A stretch of 64,000 bases of DNA from Syngnathus acus (lineage: Eukaryota > Chordata > Actinopteri > Syngnathiformes > Syngnathidae): NCBI RefSeq assembly GCF_901709675.1, contig NC_051098.1, forward strand, positions 6,885,000-6,948,999, written 5' to 3'. A program made the position numbers and the translations under genes. This document shows, piece after piece, positions 1 to 64,000 of this stretch (position 1 is the first letter of the stretch; the number at the start of each line of letters is the position of its first letter). The notes under the pieces are model-generated. The model ran no database searches. It worked only from the letters and a program-made list of their open reading frames with translations, and was not told where the DNA came from.

Positions 1-1514
1 TTAACAAAGCAAATGTTGACCATCCTTTACATACACACTTGGTAGAGATTGCCAAATAATTGGTGGTTCTTGTGCTTGGGAAGCACAGCGGTTTCCGTGT
101 GGTGTGCATAACTGGATCAGGACAGGCTCCGGTAACTGGTCTGGGAACAGATTTTATTTGCCTAATTTGCATCGGGTGATTTGATCTACAATGGCGCGCT
201 CCATCGCTATGGTTGTACTGTCGACAACCTCGAAAGCTCTCAACAATGGGAAACCCTGTCAAAGTTCAAATTTAGGTTGTTGGTACTACAGCAAGACTTA
301 TTAAAATAGATTTTACTGCATGATTTAAATCTCTAAAATATTAAAGCCACTCACCAAGAAAAGTCCTCTGCAACTTTATTAAACCTGAGGCCAATCTGTG
401 ACAGGTGATGTTACCTCAGCAGCTTCTCTTCATCAGGGTCAGTCCAACCTGTGCTGACCCACCACGCACGTTAGCTTCACTTGTAGGTGGACATTGGTCA
501 TATTCAGACAACGCATAGCGACTCCTTTGAGGGCCTTTAACCTTAATGACTGCTGACATAATAAGGTTGGCCGTCCAGGATGCGCCGTGACCGACTGAAG
601 TCAGGCCTCTGTCAGCAAGTGTGCAACGTGAAGGCTGCTGCTTAATCATGTTATCAAGAGAGATGATGTATGCTGGCCATTAGATTACTTGGGAAGGGAT
701 TAGATTAGTTCCACTCAAATCTCAATCAGATGTCTTTGAGTATCACAGTGAAGCACAAAGGTTCACTGTTTACTGACACACTGTAACAGTGACAATGCGG
801 TGGATGAACTGTGGGCTTGGAATATACTCAAGAAATATGTTGTTAGAAGAAAAGGGTAAAATTATTAACAACCAACAGATACATTTGTTAATCCTCATTT
901 TATGAGTTCATGAGTGGGCAGCGTATTGTGCTGCAAGTGCCAGTTAGGGAATTCATTATGAACAAATTCACACCTTCATTCAAAAGCTATTGATATTTAT
1001 TCTCATGTGTGACAATTTGAGTAAATGGTGAAATCAGATTGAGATGCTGGCAGGCAGTGTCTTCCACTGTTGTGTCATACTTGTTTTAGTAAAATTATTC
1101 TACAAGCATAATAAAATTTCCATTCAACAGCGCTAGTGATTATCTTCTTGTCACATGTGAGACTTTACGCTGAAAATGGCACACCTCTATAGACCAAATA
1201 AACCATGAATGGCATTTACAATTTCATCCAGTTCTGTCTGTCAAAGGGATTAGGATTTGCATACTATAAATACGTCTCTCTCATTTTTCTTCATCAAATT
1301 CTGGTTAACTAGGTCAAGGAGGGGGGGAAATACCAAAACAAGATTCTGCATGGTTCTTGACAATACTTGATGGCAAACTCATGATCAATATCCCTGATTA
1401 GTGCAGAATAAGCGCTGTTCATTGTTTGAATGATCGATGTAATGGAACCACACCTCTGTCACAAAAATAATGCAAATACTTTTGCTAATTTGAAAAATTT
1501 GCTATCCTTGAAAT

Positions 1515-1602
1515 CAGGGGTCACCAATTCTGGTCCTCAAGGGCGCCAATCCAGCCTTTTAGGTGCAGCCCTACTACAACACACCGGACTTGGTGACCCC
1601 TG
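1515..1602. mobile_element. hAT-like MITE, 88 bp
   Basis: The left end CAGGGGTCACCAA is exactly repeated in inverted form at the right end (ttggtgacccctg). The flanking 8-mers, cttgaaat at 1507-1514 and ctctaaat at 1603-1610, match at 6 of 8 positions, which is compatible with an old hAT target duplication. The interior (tggtcctcaagggc) matches a common fish hAT-type element. It has no coding capacity. Confidence 0.75.
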
Positions 1603-3539
1603 CTCTAAATAGTGTAACAGATTCAGGTTTAATTATAAAAAAAAAAGGCTGGTGGAGAAAAAAAACGTGTCGTCTCATTCATCTTTTGATATCAAAGCCA
1701 AATATTTTCCATTTACGGGAGCAAAAGAGTGTGTTCTCTCTTGTGAGCTCAAATGCAGAAGCAGCGAGTGTATAATTTAGACATCGTTTAAGCATATTCT
1801 CTTAAACATCACAGGACAGATCTGTCGGTGAGAATCAGCGGCATGCACGCAGCCGACGCTTTCTACTGTCACAGCGCTGCTTAATATTCATGAGAGCAAA
1901 TTGGAGGACAGTCATTTAGCTTGGGCGCATGGTGTATCGCCTCCAGGCAGATCACACGAGTGGGAGCGTTTAGTCACTTCGGACTGCTTGGCATCTGCCT
2001 GTCTCAGAAATATTTTTGGGGTTACGTTTAAAGTGGGGCGTTTGAATGACTTGACCAATGGGCATACATGACAAAGGAAAGAACTCAATAGATGCCCAAA
2101 GAAAGAGAGAAGATTGAATCTCGCCAATGGGTTTACGTTTTTTTCATTCCCCTGTCAATGTGGAATCTAACCAACTAGAAACTGCACAAAATAAAATGAT
2201 GCAACAAAAGATGTGTAAGACTTTTGGCGCAAAAACAAGGTGAACATCTTTGAATGCAAATTTACTGAACACTTGTATGAGCCAATATAGAAAATTCTGA
2301 TCTTCCCATTTTTTTATTGAAACAATCAGAAACACATTAATCGTGGCTTTTGTTTGGAGTGACACTAAGAATTATTTTTAATATTTTTAGCTTTGAATAT
2401 GTTGAGCTTTTTATTATGTGCCGCTGGCCAATGGGGTTGAACGATTTCAGGAAAAGATAGAATAATGTTTTTTCTGACAGATATCGAAATTTGATTCAAT
2501 TCACAATTTCTATTTTATTTTTTATTATTTTGCTCCACATCAAAGCCAAGGGCAATATTTACGCATATAACGATGAAACAAATTTCAAGATGAAAATCTT
2601 TGGAAGTTGACAGGCGCAATTCATAAGTTCAAATGGTTGTCTACATGTGCCTTCCACTGCCGACTAATCTTGGTGTACACTACCTCTCGTCCAAATTCAG
2701 TGAAGATAGACTCCAAGTCAGTTGTGATTCTGAACATGAAACATGAACATGGACGTCTAGATGGAAGATTTTCCAATCAAAGATAGTTCAACAGGAACTA
2801 CAATAAATCTTTACATGATACAGCACAAAGGAATGTGTTTTTTTCCCACTGCAGTACATCGTGTACCATAACTCGAACAGCACATTCGACACAAAATTGC
2901 TTTCTTCTCCTCAAAGACATCCAAGCAACTAGAGACGTAAAAGAATCAGTCAATTATAAATGCATATAATAATACATAATGGAAGAGTGCCATTTATTTC
3001 ACCTTTACAGATGGGCTCATGAAAAATGACACCAATTATGCATTTCTTCCCAAGCAAAGTGGCTAGGTGCTGAGGCCGTTTATTGGGGCGTGCCACGGTC
3101 CTCTTTGTGAGGTTTGAGCAGGCAATGTACCTGCGTCACCAGACCATGTGCTCCCTGGCTGAGGGGAGCAAAGTCAATTAAGAAAACGAGCAGTGCAGTG
3201 AAACAGTCAATTCCTCCATTTTTTAATTAAATCAATCTGGCTTTTGCTCTCAGCCTAGCTGAAGTGAGTCGCGCTCACATACTTTTCATATGTGAAACAG
3301 ACGAATATGAAAATAGCCGGGACATAAATCCTAATCCAATTTCTCTGATGCTAGAATGGAATAAAAGCTTTCACGGCAATCACACTTGTCTTTGATCTAC
3401 TTCTCTACCACCTCAATTAACTCAAGCACCTAAATTGTTTGGCTGAAAACTACTTTTTCTGCCAGTTATACCTGTCGCTGAGTTTATAATTCAATGGAAG
3501 GACTAAGTCACATGAAAAACCAAAGTTTACCCCCATGTT

Positions 3540-3584
<45 letters not shown>
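3540..3584. repeat. (AATC)n microsatellite
   Basis: About eleven uninterrupted AATC units. It may be a stand-alone microsatellite or the tail of an unrecognised retroelement. Confidence 0.9.
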
Positions 3585-3585
<1 letters not shown>

Positions 3586-4489
3586 CGTTTTTCCTTTTTA
3601 CCTTACTCCGTCTACATTTTCGAAAACTTTCTTGTGTACAGTAAAAACAATTTACAATACATACATATGTAACCATTTGACTTTCCATAAAGATTTGATT
3701 TGCTGAAATGTGTAGATTGGTGAAGGGGAAAAACATTAGAGGATCTTATTGCCGGTTGAAATCTACTGAAGCAGAGAAAAAGATGGAAAAAGTCTGCAAT
3801 TTGAAACCTTGTTAGGAATTTATGAAGTGCTAAAATGTTTTCTCCCCAGGGAGGGTCCAAGCCTGCTGTCAGTGTCACTGTAAGCCATTTAGAGCAAAGC
3901 CACTCTGCTCGTTGCTAGACTCAGATGGCAAGCTAGTAACATGAAGCATGTACTGCAGGAACAAATATTTTGGCCCGACACACATGGTTGCCAGTACTTG
4001 CTCACAGGTAATGAAAGAAAAAAAAATACTGGCCTCATCTATCAATCACACACATCCACACATTTTGATTGTGTACCATAAATATTTGTCAAAGATGTCG
4101 GTCGATGTGATATCCATGCTCTGTATGGGTGCTGGGCTGTTCCGTATGCATTTTGGGTTGTGCTACTTCCGGATTAAAGGAAGAGGACAAAGGAAAACTC
4201 TATTCAGCATAGATCCGTCACTGTTGTTTGTCAGTCTTGTCATATTACGGGACACTTAATATTGCTTTTTGACATTCTGCATAATTCAGAAATTTGTTGC
4301 TGGCTATTGGTCACTTTATATGTCCTCTGGGCTCTCTGTACTTTCACAATGTGCATTTTGTAATAAGAGCGGGCGCGTCTGCTGTACAAATACCTTTTTT
4401 TTAACATACTTGGCTAGTACAGATGATTATAATTCCGATGAAACACTGGGCAAATTTCCTACAACAAAATTTTGACGTAAACCATATAG

Positions 4490-4625
4490 ACAAGGCAAGG
4501 CAGCTTTTTTATATGTAACATTTTAGACACAATTCTGTGCTTCACATAATTGAAAGTACTGCATTTTAAATCATTCACAAACAAAATAGTTAAATACATT
4601 TAAAAGCAAAGAAATAAAACGTGTC
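4490..4625 (-). mobile_element. Decayed LINE 3'-tail-like repeat
   Basis: The pattern aaggcaaggcagctttttta, then tagacacaattctgtgcttc, then attttaaatcattcacaaac resembles a very common fish repeat whose intact form has an AAGGCAAGGCAA start and a run of adenine-rich sequence. In that repeat the complementary strand is the 3' end of a LINE. The copy is diverged and family assignment is from memory. Confidence 0.45.
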
Positions 4626-5110
4626 TTGCTGAAAGAACTTGCTCCAATGTCACCTGTGATAAAATGATGTTTGACACACCCACTTTACCCACGCACACTT
4701 TTATCCAGATTCATGCCAATTCTCTTTTTTCCCTTAAATATCATCATGATCTGTCTTTGTTGATTTGGTTTTGATTTATTAATTTAGGGTCTGGTTATTT
4801 AGCCTTAATTATGCAAACCGATCAGCTCCGTCCAACCCTCAGTTTGTTTGTCCAGGTGTTCCTCCTTGTTACATCAGTTTATTTGCATCTAGTTTCCTGC
4901 TTGTCGCTTCACTGTCCTTGTTTTTGTAGTTGCCTTTGTTTAGTTTCTCTTGAACCTTTTGAGGTAATTTTGTTAATTCATCGATTCTAAGAATCAGATT
5001 ACCGTTCTTTTGGAATGAAATCTATTTATGGTTCTGATAGGAGTTGAGCAATGTAAATGGTGTCAACATAAAATGTGCTCACAGCCTGTGTCTCTTTTCT
5101 GCTTCCACAG

Positions 5111-63928
<58,818 letters not shown>

Positions 63929-64000
63929 GTAAGTACAGGATAACTGTGACTCTGCCAGTTTTATTAACCTTAAGCAATGCTACCACCAAGTGGACTATTT

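Larger units (their letters stand above)
1..5110 (+). other. dscam intron 1, 3' part
   Basis: No coding sequence can be supported here. The stretch lies between the unseen signal-peptide exon and exon 2. It contains an 88-bp hAT-like MITE (1515-1602), an AATC tetranucleotide run (3540-3584) and a decayed LINE-tail-like repeat (4490-4625). Two stretches look like conserved regulatory DNA by eye: about 380-740, with repeated TTAGATTA and GGATTAG motifs, and about 3255-3420, with CTTTGATCT and CCTAATCC. Function is inferred from motifs only. Confidence 0.8.

Noticed and set aside
3540-3584. Regularly spaced short repeats as a CRISPR-like array
   Set aside because: These are pure tetranucleotide microsatellites without spacers, in a vertebrate genome.
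5044-5110. Open frame upstream of exon 2 that looks like a possible signal peptide ([11 protein letters not shown])
   Set aside because: It has no ATG, and a good acceptor (ttccacag) ends at 5110. The vertebrate gene has a separate signal-peptide exon, so this is intronic read-through.

Overview
The window is vertebrate, almost certainly teleost, genomic DNA. It is AT-rich, intron-dominated and full of simple repeats. It carries fish-type interspersed elements: a tRNA-derived SINE with a GGATGGATGG-type tail, hAT-like MITEs, and a LINE fragment with reverse-transcriptase motifs. The SINE/MITE mix resembles percomorph fish (pipefish and seahorses are one possibility), but the species cannot be fixed from the sequence.

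One gene dominates. It is an internal part of the fish orthologue of DSCAM (Down syndrome cell adhesion molecule) on the + strand. I can place sixteen consecutive coding exons, corresponding to exons 2-17 of the vertebrate gene. All have AG/GT borders and compatible phases, and joined they give 3,222 coding bases (1,074 codons) with no stop. The encoded part is Ig1 to Ig9 followed by fibronectin type III domains 1 and 2. The exon for the signal peptide lies upstream of the window. FN3 to FN6, Ig10, the membrane segment and the cytoplasmic tail lie downstream. The peptide follows human DSCAM, as I recall it, more closely than DSCAML1. I cannot tell whether it is the dscama or dscamb paralogue.

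Layout: 1-5110 is the end of intron 1. Exons 2 and 3 (Ig1 and the first half of Ig2) lie at 5111-5691. A 37.9 kb intron 3 follows (5692-43550), splitting the Ig2 domain. It holds two 54-bp tandem copies, a complete 350-bp hAT-like MITE with perfect 8-bp target duplications, a broken antisense LINE, decayed SINEs and several homeodomain-site-rich stretches that look like conserved non-coding elements. From 43551 the exons are dense: Ig2 second half, Ig3, Ig4, Ig5, Ig6, Ig7, Ig8 (split), Ig9 (split), FN1 (split), FN2 (split). The introns between them carry an 858-bp TA-flanked inverted-repeat element (51441-52298), a well-preserved SINE (54125-54478) and a 20-bp-stem hairpin just after the weak donor of exon 15 (61117-61160).

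I found no second protein-coding gene, no rRNA or functional tRNA, no CRISPR array and no novel gene system. The most unusual coding feature is in the Ig5 exon: an extra, well-placed cysteine pair, a histidine cluster and very high CpG density.
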